Source: Microbispora rosea subsp. aerata (lineage in GTDB: Bacteria > Actinomycetota > Actinomycetes > Streptosporangiales > Streptosporangiaceae). Taken from it: a stretch of 64,000 nt of DNA. The position numbers and the translations under genes were made by a program. The DNA is taken from the NCBI RefSeq assembly GCF_014647835.1, contig NZ_BMPY01000004.1, positions 62,001-126,000 on the forward strand, read 5' to 3'. Below the pieces are notes generated by a model that saw only the letters and a list, made by a program, of their open reading frames with translations, searched no databases and was not told the origin of the DNA. Each line of letters begins with the position of its first letter. The first letter of the stretch is position 1. Of this stretch, positions 9,214-17,978 are shown one piece after another.

Positions 9214-9236
9214 TATCGTTATACCTCTAATCGATA
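9214..9236. promoter_or_regulatory. candidate PadR operator
   Basis: An inverted repeat TATCG-N13-CGATA sits in the short, locally AT-rich gap between the padR-type gene and the MATE gene. It is the only strong dyad there and resembles PadR-type operators. It probably overlaps both promoters. Binding is inferred. Confidence 0.5.
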
Positions 9237-9258
9237 TAGCTCGATTCGAGGTACTCCC

Positions 9259-10596
9259 ATGCGACTGATCAAACTCGCCCTGCCCGTCTACGTCGAGCTC
9301 CTGACGGCGGTCGTGGCCGTCGGCCTGATCGACACGCTGTGGGTGTCCGGCCTCGGCAGCGAGGCCGTCGCCGCGGCCACGGTCGCCACCACGACCGAGA
9401 ACCTGGCCCTCGGAGTGATCCTCTGTGTCGGCACGGGAACGACGGTTCTGATCGGCCGGCGCGACGGCCGCGCCCCGCTGACCCCGGTCATCCGTACGGC
9501 CCGGCTGCTGCTCGGCGTCTTCGCCCTGGCCGTGGCGGTGCCCGGCGTGCTGCTGCGCGAGCCGATCGCCCGCCTGTTCACCGACGACCCCGTCACCGCG
9601 GAGCTGACCGCGGCCTACTTCGCGGTGGCGTTCGCCGGGATTCCCGTCTTCTACGCGCAGAACCTCGTCGACGGGATCTTCAAGGGGCTCGGCGACACCC
9701 GGACGCCGATGCGGACCGCCCTGCTGTGCAACGCACTGGTGATCGGCTTGGACCCGCTGCTGATCTACGGGCTCGGCCTGGGCGTGCGGGGAGCCGCGCT
9801 GGCCACCGTGGCGGCCCGCCTGGTCACGCTGGCCGTGGCCGTCCTCCTGCTCTCGCGGCGGCTGCCCGCGGAGCAGGAGGAGGAGACGGAGAGGGCGTCG
9901 GCCAACCGCGCGGACGCGGCGGCGATCCTGCGCACCGGGCTGCCCATGTCCGGCGACTTCCTCGCGCGCGCCCTGGTGGGCATGGCGCTGGCCGGCATCG
10001 TCGGCCGGCTGGGCGTGGCCGCGCTCGCCGGCTACGGCATCGGCCTGAAGATCATGATGGGCGGGGTGATGGCCTTCTACGCCCTCCGCCAGGCGGCGAT
10101 GATCCGCACCTCGCGCGCCGGGGACGGCCCGTCCTCACGGCTCGATCACGCCGTCCCCGTGTTGCGGTACGGCCTGGCCGCGGGGCTGGCCGCCTCGCTC
10201 GTGCTGAACGCGCTCGCCCCGGCGGCCGTACGCCCGTTCACCGCCGACCCGGCGGTGGCCGCGGAGGCCGTGTGGTTCCTGCGCTGCATGCCGCTGTATC
10301 TCGTGCCCTTCGGCGGTCTGATCGCCGTGGGCGGCGTCCTGCAGGCCGGCGGGCGGGGCGCCGGCCTGCTCGGGGCCACACTGGCGGGCTTCGCCGTCCA
10401 GTTGCCCATGGCCTTCCTGCTCAGCTCCTCGATGGGCGCCACGGGAGTGTGGCTGGCCATGGCCGCCGGCGCCGCGCTGTCGCTCGGCCTGGTCAGCTCA
10501 GCTTGGCGAGGGCGGCGCGCACTCGGGCGAGCGAGCGCTCGCGGCCGAGCACCTCGATCGACTCGAACAGCGGCAGGCCCACGGTCCGGCCGGTGA
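9259..10596 (+). CDS. MATE-family efflux protein
   Basis: A 445-residue inner-membrane protein with about 12 hydrophobic segments in two similar halves, and the MATE-typical [12 protein letters not shown] segment near residue 143. It is predicted to export drugs or metabolites with H+ or Na+. It is probably controlled by the divergent PadR protein. The last 35 residues (after LGLVSSAW) are Arg-rich and not membrane-like. They run 104 bases into the convergent gltX gene, so the natural stop has probably been lost. Confidence 0.85.
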   Translation: MRLIKLALPVYVELLTAVVAVGLIDTLWVSGLGSEAVAAATVATTTENLALGVILCVGTGTTVLIGRRDGRAPLTPVIRTARLLLGVFALAVAVPGVLLREPIARLFTDDPVTAELTAAYFAVAFAGIPVFYAQNLVDGIFKGLGDTRTPMRTALLCNALVIGLDPLLIYGLGLGVRGAALATVAARLVTLAVAVLLLSRRLPAEQEEETERASANRADAAAILRTGLPMSGDFLARALVGMALAGIVGRLGVAALAGYGIGLKIMMGGVMAFYALRQAAMIRTSRAGDGPSSRLDHAVPVLRYGLAAGLAASLVLNALAPAAVRPFTADPAVAAEAVWFLRCMPLYLVPFGGLIAVGGVLQAGGRGAGLLGATLAGFAVQLPMAFLLSSSMGATGVWLAMAAGAALSLGLVSSAWRGRRALGRASARGRAPRSTRTAAGPRSGR

Positions 10597-11857
10597 TCGC
10601 CACGCGGACCGGCGCCTGCGCCTTGCCGAGCTTGAGCCCGTGGGCGAGGCCGACCTCCTCCAAGGCGGTCTTGAGCGATTCGGGGTCCCAGCTGACCGTC
10701 TCCAGCCGCTCGGCGTACTCGGCCAGGATCTCGGCCGCCCCCGGCTTCATCGCCTTGTCCCAGGACGCCTGCTCGAAGACGGGCTCGTCCAGGAACAGGA
10801 AGTCCACGTTGGCGGTGACCTCCGACAGCACGGCGACGCGGGTCTGCACCAGGTCGGCCACGCGCTCGAACACCGAGCGGTCCCAGGACGGGTCGAGCCA
10901 TGGGTCGCAGCGGGCGATGAACACGTCGCGGGGCAGCGCCCGGATGTACTCGCCGTTGAAGGCCCGCAGCTTCTTCTCATCGAAGAACGCCGGCGCCTGG
11001 TTCACGGCCTCCAGCCGGAACAGCGGCATCATCTCCGACCACGGCATGATCTCGCGGTCGTCGCCGGGCCCCCAGCCGAGCAGCATGAGGTAGTTGACCA
11101 TCGCCTCGGCGAGGTAGCCCTCGTCGCGGTAGGACTCCAGGGCGACCTTGTCGCGGCGCTTGGACAGCTTCTGCCGCTTCTCGTTGACGATCACCGGCAC
11201 GTGCGCCCAGACCGGCGGCTCGTGGCCGAGCGCCTGCCACAGGAGCTGCTGCTTGGGCGTGTTCGGCAGGTGCTCCTCGGCCCGGATGACGTGGGTGATC
11301 CGCATCTCCATGTCGTCCACGACGTTGGCGAGGATGAACAGCGGCGAGCCGTCCCCGCGGACGATGACGAAGTCCTCCATCGCCGAGTTGGGGAACTCCA
11401 CCCGGCCGCGGACCTTGTCCTCCACCACGGTCACGCCCTCGTCGGGCGTGCGGAACCGCACGGCGCCCTCGGTCAGGCCCCGGTCGCGGCAGTAGCCGTC
11501 GTAGCCCTGGTGCTCGGAACCGGTCCTGGCCTTCACGTCGTCCCGCGTGCAGGTGCAGTGGTAGGCCTTGCCGTCCTTGAGCAGCTTGGCCGCGGCCTCG
11601 CGGTGCTGCTGCTCGTAGGCGGACTGGAAGTACGGCCCCTCGAAGTGCGGCGAGTCGCCGTTGATGCCGATCCAGGAGAGGGCCGAGATGATGCCCTCGA
11701 CCCATTCGGGCCGGTTGCGTGCCGCGTCCGTGTCTTCGATCCGCAACACGAACGTGCCGCCGGACTGCTCGGCGATCGCCCAGTTGAACAGCGCCGAGCG
11801 GGCGCCGCCGACGTGGAACATGCCCGTGGGCGAAGGGGCGAAGCGCACCCTAGTCAC
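10493..11857 (-). CDS. gltX: glutamyl-tRNA synthetase
   Basis: A 454-residue class I synthetase that charges tRNA-Glu. The N-terminus [19 protein letters not shown] holds the HIGH-equivalent motif and KLSKR (residues 230–234) is the KMSKS equivalent. The [10 protein letters not shown] segment fits bacterial GluRS. Length is slightly short for the family. Whether it is discriminating cannot be read here. gatCAB in this window implies tRNA-dependent amidation, and many actinobacteria use a non-discriminating enzyme. Its start overlaps the end of the upstream FAH-family gene by 8 bases. Confidence 0.93.
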   Translation of the reverse strand: MTRVRFAPSPTGMFHVGGARSALFNWAIAEQSGGTFVLRIEDTDAARNRPEWVEGIISALSWIGINGDSPHFEGPYFQSAYEQQHREAAAKLLKDGKAYHCTCTRDDVKARTGSEHQGYDGYCRDRGLTEGAVRFRTPDEGVTVVEDKVRGRVEFPNSAMEDFVIVRGDGSPLFILANVVDDMEMRITHVIRAEEHLPNTPKQQLLWQALGHEPPVWAHVPVIVNEKRQKLSKRRDKVALESYRDEGYLAEAMVNYLMLLGWGPGDDREIMPWSEMMPLFRLEAVNQAPAFFDEKKLRAFNGEYIRALPRDVFIARCDPWLDPSWDRSVFERVADLVQTRVAVLSEVTANVDFLFLDEPVFEQASWDKAMKPGAAEILAEYAERLETVSWDPESLKTALEEVGLAHGLKLGKAQAPVRVAITGRTVGLPLFESIEVLGRERSLARVRAALAKLS

Positions 11858-12620
11858 GTGAGATCACCCGGTTAGTGAGAGTTCCGATTCCTTCGATGGT
11901 CACGCCGACCTCGTCGCCCACGGACATCGGGCCCACCCCGGCGGGTGTGCCGGTCAGGATGACGTCGCCGGGCAGCAGGGTCATGACCGCGCTGACGTAC
12001 GCGATGAGCGCGGGGATGTCGTGCAGCAGCAGAGATGTGCGGGCGCTCTGCCTGACCTCTCCGTTGAGCGTGGTGGTGATCGCCAGGTCGGCCGGGTCGA
12101 GCTGCGTCTCGATCCAGGGGCCGAGCGGGCAGAACGTGTCGAAGCCCTTGGCCCTGCTCCACTGCCCGTCCTTGGCCTGCAGGTCGCGGGCGGTCACGTC
12201 GTTGGCGCAGGTGTAGCCGAAGATCACCTCGCCCGCGCGCTCGGCGGGGACGTCGCGGCACAGCCGGCCGATCACCACGGCCAGCTCCCCCTCGTAGTCG
12301 ACCCGCTCCGACAGCTTGGCCGGGTACGCGATCGCCTCCGACGGCCCGATGACGGACGTGCTGGGCTTGAGGAACACGACCGGCTCGGCCGGGGGCTCGC
12401 CGCCCATCTCCCTGGCGTGGTCGGCGTAGTTCTTGCCGATAGCGATGATCTTGCTGGGCAGCATTGGGGCGACCAGGCGGACCTCGGCGAGCGGGAACCT
12501 CTCGCCGGTGAACTCGACCCCGCCGAAGGGGTGCCCGCTGATCCGGGCGATGACCTGCCCGCCCTCTTCCACTACGCCGAAGGCGACCTGGTCGCCCATC
12601 GAGAACCTCGCGATACGCAC
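11850..12620 (-). CDS. fumarylacetoacetate hydrolase (FAH) family protein
   Basis: A 256-residue enzyme of the FAH superfamily, which cleaves C–C bonds or decarboxylates/hydrates 2-oxo acids. The family core is visible: [13 protein letters not shown], the [14 protein letters not shown] segment, and [11 protein letters not shown] (metal-binding E and D). The GTG start follows a TAGGCT-like box by a few bases, so the mRNA may be leaderless. The overlap with gltX shows co-transcription. It is probably an acylpyruvase or oxaloacetate decarboxylase-like enzyme, but the substrate is not determined. Confidence 0.88.
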   Translation of the reverse strand: MRIARFSMGDQVAFGVVEEGGQVIARISGHPFGGVEFTGERFPLAEVRLVAPMLPSKIIAIGKNYADHAREMGGEPPAEPVVFLKPSTSVIGPSEAIAYPAKLSERVDYEGELAVVIGRLCRDVPAERAGEVIFGYTCANDVTARDLQAKDGQWSRAKGFDTFCPLGPWIETQLDPADLAITTTLNGEVRQSARTSLLLHDIPALIAYVSAVMTLLPGDVILTGTPAGVGPMSVGDEVGVTIEGIGTLTNRVISRD

Positions 12621-12772
12621 GTCACGAGCCTAGTGCCGCGACCGCCAAGGTTTGCCCAGCGGCAGCGGTGGCCGCGGTCGGCGCGGCGGCGTGGCGAGGT
12701 GACACGGGGACGCCGGGGGTGCGTACGTAAGGTGGTCTGGTATCCGCTGGAGTCGAGCGTACGGGAGTCGAT

Positions 12773-13141
12773 GTGTCGGTCGTGAAGATCAACGTGCTGA
12801 CCGTGCCAGAGGAGATGCGGCGCGAGCTGGAGAAGCGGTTCGCCAACCGGGCCGGCATGGTGGAGTCCGCCGACGGGTTCGAGTGGTTCGAGCTGCTGCG
12901 GCCGGTGGAGGGCAGCGACCGCTACCTCGTCTACACGCGCTGGCGCAGCGAGGAGGACTTCCGGCGCTGGCAGGAGAGCCGGGCGTTCCAGGCGGGCCAC
13001 GCGCAGGCCGCGGCCGAGGCCGCCGGGCAGGGCCACGGCCACGGACAGGGTCACGGGCACGGCCACGGCGGCCCGGCCGCGACCGACTCCGAGTTGTGGA
13101 CGTTCGAGGTGGTGGAGAGCGCCGGCCCCAAGCAGGGCTAG
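12773..13141 (+). CDS. antibiotic-biosynthesis-monooxygenase fold protein with His/Gly-rich loop
   Basis: A 122-residue ABM/IsdG-fold protein (VKINVLTVPEEMRRELEKRF, then YLVYTRWRSEEDFRRW) similar in layout to HmoA-type heme monooxygenases. GTG start. Residues about 84–100 form an unusual GHGH repeat (GQGHGHGQGHGHGHGG) inside the fold before the last strand. Such a stretch can bind Ni, Zn, Cu or heme. The enzyme function is uncertain. Many ABM proteins are small monooxygenases. Confidence 0.8.
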   Translation: MSVVKINVLTVPEEMRRELEKRFANRAGMVESADGFEWFELLRPVEGSDRYLVYTRWRSEEDFRRWQESRAFQAGHAQAAAEAAGQGHGHGQGHGHGHGGPAATDSELWTFEVVESAGPKQG

Positions 13142-13154
13142 CGGGACGCCTGGG

Positions 13155-13742
13155 TCAGGCGCCGAGCGGGTTGGCGGCGATCCGCGCGCCGATGCCGCCC
13201 GCGACGGAGAGGTCCGCGGCGCACCCCGGCTTGCGGCGGGCCTGGTCCTCGAACGCGGCGAGGAACTCCGCGCCGAAGCCGAGCCGGGGATAGCGGGCGA
13301 GCACGGCGGCCCGGGCGTCCTCCGGGAACTCCTCGGGCCGCCGCCCCGACACGTCCCACGACGTGGCTGCCTGCAGCAGGTGCGACTCGGGGTCGTCGGC
13401 GGCGCCGACGTCGTCGCGCATGTGCACGACGATGATCGTCTCGGCCCGCGCGGCGCGCTCGGGCGGCCATCCGGCCGCCGTGCCGAAGACCCAGGCGAGC
13501 CGTCCTCCCGCCTCCTCGAACGGCACCCGGTGGCTGTCGAAGGTCTCGGTCAGCCCGACGTCGTGGAGCAGGGCGGACACGTAGTACAGCTCGTCGTCGA
13601 AGGCGATGCCGTGCGCCCTGGCGTACCCCGCGCCCCACAGATACGACCTGATCGAGTGGTTGAGCAGCGCGGGCGAGCAGAACCTGGTCGCGACGGCCAG
13701 CGCCGCCGCCGCGGCGGGGGTCTCGGGGAACGGAGCGATCAC
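13155..13742 (-). CDS. HD-domain protein
   Basis: A 195-residue HD-superfamily phosphohydrolase-like protein. The HD pair is in SALLHDVGLTETF, with an upstream HSIRSYLWG histidine and a later HMRDD. These match the cyanamide hydratase-like/diguanylate HD subgroup without proving the substrate. I place the start at the GTG giving MIAPFPETP. The frame is open upstream but Arg/Pro-rich and unlikely to be translated. It converges with the ABM gene. Confidence 0.8.
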   Translation of the reverse strand: MIAPFPETPAAAAALAVATRFCSPALLNHSIRSYLWGAGYARAHGIAFDDELYYVSALLHDVGLTETFDSHRVPFEEAGGRLAWVFGTAAGWPPERAARAETIIVVHMRDDVGAADDPESHLLQAATSWDVSGRRPEEFPEDARAAVLARYPRLGFGAEFLAAFEDQARRKPGCAADLSVAGGIGARIAANPLGA

Positions 13743-13881
13743 GGCACCAGGGTGGCAGAGCGGCCCTGGGCGGCGCGAGCGGCCGTACGGCCACGTCCCG
13801 CATGATTCCGGCCACGCGTCGCGCCCGCGGAAGCGGCGAATCCCCCGGCTCCGGCGCGAGAGCGGGCAATACCATCCGATC

Positions 13882-14895
13882 ATGACGTTCCATCGAGTGG
13901 CCGTCGTGCTGTTCGATCGGGCCCCGATATTCGAGTCCGCCGTGCCGATCTCGATCTTCGCGGAGGACCAGCCCGGCCTGCCGCCCTTCGACGTACGGGT
14001 GGTCGGCGGCGACGGCGGTCCCGAGGTGCGGACGAACGCCGGGGTCCGCCTGGCGACGCCGTACGGGCTGGACGCGGTGGCGGACTCCGACCTGGTGATC
14101 GTGCCGACCTACCGCCGCCCGCCGGACGAGCCGCCGCCCGCCCCCGCACTGGACGCGCTGCGGGCGGCGTACGAGCGCGGCGCGATCGTCGCCGGGCTGT
14201 GCCTGGGCACGTTCGTCCTGGCCGCGGCGGGGCTGCTGAACGGCCGGACCGCGGGCACCCACTGGGCGTTCGCCGGGCTGCTGGCCCGCCTCTACCCCGA
14301 CGTGCGGGTGCGCGCCGACGACCTCTACGTGGACGAGGGCAGGATCCTCACCAGCGCGGGCAGCGCGGGCGGCATCGACCTGTGCCTGCACCTGGTGCGC
14401 CGGGAGTTCGGCGCGGACACGGCGACGGCGATCGCCCGCCGGATGGTCGTCGCGCCCCATCGGGCGGGCGGCCAGGCCCAGTTCGTGGAGCATCCCGTGC
14501 CGGAGTGCGCGACGGACGACCCGCTGGGCGCGACGCTGGACTGGGCGGTGCGCCACCTCGACCGGCCCCTCAGCGCGGACGTGCTGGCGGCCCACGCGCA
14601 CATGAGCCGCCGCACCTTCGACCGGCGGTTCCGGGAGGCCACCGGCACTTCGCCGGCCCGCTGGCTGTTGCACCAGCGGGTGCTGCTCGCCCAGCGGCTG
14701 CTGGAGACCAGCGAGCTGCCGATCGAGCAGGTCGCGCGGCGCTCCGGCTTCGCCTCCGCGGTCGCGCTGCGGCCCCACTTCCGGCGGCTGGTCGGCGTCT
14801 CCCCCTCCGCCTACCGGCAGTCGTTCGGCTGGAATCTCTCGATGGATGGCCGAGATCCCTCTCACGCCCTCGCGGCGGGCCGCGTCACCCTCTGA
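13882..14895 (+). CDS. GlxA-family transcriptional regulator (DJ-1/PfpI domain plus AraC helix-turn-helix)
   Basis: A 337-residue protein. Residues 1–180 form a DJ-1/PfpI-like class I amidotransferase-fold sensor with a GLCLGTFVLA elbow carrying a Cys. Residues about 215–320 form the AraC two-HTH DNA-binding domain (ERPLSADVLAAHAHMSRRTFDRRF-type pattern, then SGFASAVALRPHFRRLVGVSPSAYR). A TACCAT box 6 bases before the ATG suggests a leaderless mRNA. It is followed after 3 bases by the isochorismatase-like gene, so it is either operonic with, or the regulator of, that enzyme. Confidence 0.9.
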   Translation: MTFHRVAVVLFDRAPIFESAVPISIFAEDQPGLPPFDVRVVGGDGGPEVRTNAGVRLATPYGLDAVADSDLVIVPTYRRPPDEPPPAPALDALRAAYERGAIVAGLCLGTFVLAAAGLLNGRTAGTHWAFAGLLARLYPDVRVRADDLYVDEGRILTSAGSAGGIDLCLHLVRREFGADTATAIARRMVVAPHRAGGQAQFVEHPVPECATDDPLGATLDWAVRHLDRPLSADVLAAHAHMSRRTFDRRFREATGTSPARWLLHQRVLLAQRLLETSELPIEQVARRSGFASAVALRPHFRRLVGVSPSAYRQSFGWNLSMDGRDPSHALAAGRVTL

Positions 14896-14898
14896 TCC

Positions 14899-15501
14899 AT
14901 GAACCGAGCTTTGATCGTCATCGACGTCCAGAACGAATACTTCACCGGCAACCTGCCCATCGCCTACCCGCCCCGCGAGGAGAGCCTGGCGGCGATCCTG
15001 CGGGCGATGGACGCGGCCGAGCGGCACGGCATCCCGATCATCGTGGTGCGGCACACCCTGCCCGCGGGCTGGCCGCTGTTCGCGGAGGGCTCGCACGGAT
15101 GGGAGCTGCGTGAGGAGGTCGCGAGCAGGCCGTACACGCACCTGGTGACCAAGACCGCGGCGTCGGCGTTCACCGGGACCGACCTGGCCGAGAAGCTGGA
15201 GGGGATCGACACGGTCGCGATCGCCGGCTACATGACCCAGAACTGCGACGAGTCGACGGCGCGGGACGCCTACAACCTCGGGCTCACGGTCGAGTTCCTG
15301 TCCGACGCCACCGGGACCGTGCCGCTGACGAACTCGGCGGGGACCCTGTCCGCCAAGGAGGTGCACGAGCACGTCCTGGTCGTCATGCAGTCCAACTTCG
15401 CCGCCGTGGCCACCACCGACGAGTGGATCGAGGCGGTGGCCGCCGGAGCCCCGCTGAACCGATCGAACCTCTGGGAGAGCACGGAGCTCGCCCGGGCCTG
15501 A
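14899..15501 (+). CDS. isochorismatase-family cysteine hydrolase
   Basis: A 200-residue hydrolase with the complete catalytic triad of the family: D9 (VIDVQNEYF), K85 (TKTAASAF) and C116 (GYMTQNCDEST). Family members hydrolyse nicotinamide, N-carbamoyl compounds or isochorismate. The substrate is not determined. It starts 3 bases after the GlxA-type regulator stop, so the two are co-transcribed, a common pairing. Confidence 0.9.
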   Translation: MNRALIVIDVQNEYFTGNLPIAYPPREESLAAILRAMDAAERHGIPIIVVRHTLPAGWPLFAEGSHGWELREEVASRPYTHLVTKTAASAFTGTDLAEKLEGIDTVAIAGYMTQNCDESTARDAYNLGLTVEFLSDATGTVPLTNSAGTLSAKEVHEHVLVVMQSNFAAVATTDEWIEAVAAGAPLNRSNLWESTELARA

Positions 15502-15610
15502 GGCGCGCGGGTGATCAGTTGTGCAGTTGTAACCAGAGCGACTTGACCAGATCGCCAGATTTCGGACAGCATGGGCGGCTCCTCAAGTCGATCTCGGAAG
15601 GAATTTCGGC

Positions 15611-17281
15611 GTGCTCCGCCGCCTATCAGTCCTGTCCCTGTCGGCGGTCCTCCCGCTGACCGCGCTCACCGTGGCCGCGCCCGCCCACGCACGGGCCCCC
15701 CACCGCACGCCGGAGTGCCAGGGGGACTGGCTGCCCGCCACCCCCACCTCCGGCGACGTCATGAGCGGCCGGCTGTCCTTCCTCGGACTGCCCGCGGTGA
15801 CCGTCGGCAGGGACGTCAACTGGCGCATGGACCCGTACAAGAACAGGTCCTGGCAGATGGTGTTCCATTCGCTGCGGTGGATGGGCCGGCTCGTGGCCGA
15901 CTACGAGACGAGCGGCGAGGAGAGCTATCTCCGCCGGGCCGAGGAGATCGCCAAGGACTGGGTCGCGGACAACCCGTACGGCGGGCGGGCCACCGGCGCG
16001 TACGCCTGGGCCGAGCACCCGATCGCGCTGCGCGCCCCGGCCCTGGTCTGCCTGAGCAGGTACGTGAAGGCCGACTGGCTGAAGAAGAGCCTCGCCCTGC
16101 ACGCCAAGCTGCTCGCGGACCCCAAGAACTACGAGCTGGGCCACAACCACGGGCTCGACCAGGACATCGGCCTGCTGCGCATCGGCTGCCGCTACGGGAA
16201 CTCCACGTGGAAGAACCTCGCGGTGAGCCGCATGGTGAAGTCGATGAAGCTCGACATCGACGCGCAGGGCGCGCTGCGCGAGCAGGCCCCGCGCTACGCC
16301 ATCTACGTGTACGACCGGCTCAAGGTGGCGCTGGACACGATCAAGGACTGCGGGATGAAGGTCCCCTCGGCGCTGGCGAGCCGGTGGGAGAGCCTGCCGC
16401 GGCACATCAGCGCCGCCACCCAGCCCAACGGCTACATGGTGCCGATCGGCGACGGGCCCGCCGACGTCCAGCCGGCCGGTTTCGACCACCCCAAGTCGAC
16501 CGTGCAGGTCTTCAACGCCGGCTACGTGTTCGGCCGCACGGCGTGGAACGACCCCAAGTCGGCCTACTACTCGATCCGCTTCGGGCCCGGCCTGAAGTTC
16601 CACGGGCACGAGGACCACATGAGCGTGACCTACTACGCCCAGGGCCGCTCGATCCTCACCGAGGCGGGCTTCGTCTCGTACGAGAACACGCCGTACCGCC
16701 GGTGGACGATCAGCCCGGAGGCCCACAACGTGCCGATCATCGTGGGCGGGAAGTTCCGCGGGCGCACCCCCACCGCGCTCGTGCACAAGTCCGTGGGCAA
16801 GGACCGCCAGTCGTTCACGTTCACCGACAAGGCGTACGGCGTGCCGCGCAAGCGGTCCGTGCTGGTCAACCACGGCGAGGACGTGCTGGCGGTGCTCGAC
16901 AGCGGCGGCGGCGACCTGCGGAACCTGTGGCACCTCGACCCCGGGCTGAAGGTCGTGTCCAACTCGCGCGGGCAGGTCGTGGTGGCCGACGGCGGCTGGA
17001 AGGCGTCGATCGTCCAGCTCGCGATGCCCTCATGCACGCCGATCGGCGGGCAGCGGGTGGTGCGCGGGCAGACCTCGCCCATCCAGGGGTGGGTCTCGCC
17101 GGGCTACATGCGCAAGGAGCCGGCCCCGGTGATCGTCTCTCCCGTGGCGCGGTCGCTGCTGACCATCGTGGTGCCCGGAACCGACCGGCCGGAGGTCGCC
17201 TGCTCAGGACGCTCTCTGCGCGTTCACACCCCGGCCGGTTCGGTCACGCTGCGCGCGAACGCCTCCGGCACGCTGTCGTAG
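15611..17281 (+). CDS. secreted heparinase II/III-family protein
   Basis: A 556-residue exported protein with a Sec signal peptide (cleavage near AHA at residue 27), an alpha-toroid N-terminal half with NHGLDQDIGLLRIG (about residues 178–191), and a C-terminal beta-sandwich half with HGHEDHMSVTYYAQGR (about 334–349). These are the marks of heparinase II/III-type polysaccharide lyases, including alginate and uronate lyases. GTG start with GGAAGGA 8 bases upstream. The substrate is probably an acidic glycan from the surroundings. It is not part of an evident operon. Confidence 0.85.
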   Translation: MLRRLSVLSLSAVLPLTALTVAAPAHARAPHRTPECQGDWLPATPTSGDVMSGRLSFLGLPAVTVGRDVNWRMDPYKNRSWQMVFHSLRWMGRLVADYETSGEESYLRRAEEIAKDWVADNPYGGRATGAYAWAEHPIALRAPALVCLSRYVKADWLKKSLALHAKLLADPKNYELGHNHGLDQDIGLLRIGCRYGNSTWKNLAVSRMVKSMKLDIDAQGALREQAPRYAIYVYDRLKVALDTIKDCGMKVPSALASRWESLPRHISAATQPNGYMVPIGDGPADVQPAGFDHPKSTVQVFNAGYVFGRTAWNDPKSAYYSIRFGPGLKFHGHEDHMSVTYYAQGRSILTEAGFVSYENTPYRRWTISPEAHNVPIIVGGKFRGRTPTALVHKSVGKDRQSFTFTDKAYGVPRKRSVLVNHGEDVLAVLDSGGGDLRNLWHLDPGLKVVSNSRGQVVVADGGWKASIVQLAMPSCTPIGGQRVVRGQTSPIQGWVSPGYMRKEPAPVIVSPVARSLLTIVVPGTDRPEVACSGRSLRVHTPAGSVTLRANASGTLS

Positions 17282-17289
17282 GGCGCGCC

Positions 17290-17317
17290 CCGGCCTCCTC
17301 CCCCGGCGGGAGGCCGG
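17290..17317. terminator. hairpin between convergent genes
   Basis: A CCGGCCTCC…GGAGGCCGG inverted repeat lies in the 43-base gap between the heparinase-like gene and the divIVA-type gene. It could terminate transcription in both directions. There is no U-tract. Confidence 0.5.
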
Positions 17318-17324
17318 CGGGCGG

Positions 17325-17978
17325 CTATCCGTACACCGACGGTGTCGGTGAGCCGCCCGCCAGCTGCTTGGCCTGGTCGGGCACATGGCCGAGCTTGCCG
17401 ACCTCGTTGGCCAGCCCCTCCAGGACCGCGCGCAACTGCACCTGGGTGACGTCCGCGAACGTGCGCAGATAGGCGATCCTGCGCTCCAGCTCCTCGGCCT
17501 CGGCGCTCTGCATCCCCTGGCCCGCCTCGCGGTAGGCGCCGACCGCCTTGTTTGCGGCCTCCTCCGCCTGCCGCTGCGCCTCCATCAGGAGTTCCTCGTA
17601 CTGCTGGCGGGCCTGGCTCACGATGCGCCGCGCGTAGTCTTCCGCCTCGGCGATCTGCGCGTCGGCGGTCTGCTGCGCGCGGGACAGGATGTTGATGGCG
17701 TCGACGTTCAGGGCCTGCGCGGTGGAGGTCTGGTCCGGGTTGAGGCCCTGCTCCTTGTACCACTGCTTCATGCGGTCGATGTACGCCCGCAGGTCGGCCT
17801 TCTCCTTGTCGCTGGCGGCCATGTCGTCCGCGACGCGGTAGAGGAACGCCCGCACCTCGTCCTCGCTGTAGCCGCGACGCCCGAGCGAGGTGCGCGTGAA
17901 CTCCTGCTTGCGGACCCGGTCCGGGGTGAGGGGCTGTCGCTCGCCCGCCGGGCTTCCCCAAGGCATCTCTGCCGTCAT
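17325..17978 (-). CDS. DivIVA-domain coiled-coil protein
   Basis: A 217-residue cytoplasmic protein. Residues about 15–75 form the DivIVA N-terminal domain (LTPDRVRKQEFTRTSLGRRGYSEDEVRAFL split by a turn), followed by a long Ala/Glu/Gln-rich coiled coil. DivIVA proteins recognise curved membrane and scaffold polar growth or division. This one is shorter than actinobacterial Wag31/DivIVA and is probably a paralogue. Its ATG overlaps the stop of the flavohemoglobin-type gene by 4 bases (ATGA), so it is co-translated with the globin operon, which is an odd pairing. Confidence 0.88.
   Translation of the reverse strand: MTAEMPWGSPAGERQPLTPDRVRKQEFTRTSLGRRGYSEDEVRAFLYRVADDMAASDKEKADLRAYIDRMKQWYKEQGLNPDQTSTAQALNVDAINILSRAQQTADAQIAEAEDYARRIVSQARQQYEELLMEAQRQAEEAANKAVGAYREAGQGMQSAEAEELERRIAYLRTFADVTQVQLRAVLEGLANEVGKLGHVPDQAKQLAGGSPTPSVYG

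Noticed and set aside
13138-15372. Long minus-strand ORF opposite the HD, GlxA and isochorismatase-like genes
   Set aside because: The plus-strand genes have intact catalytic motifs. This frame is a low-complexity shadow.
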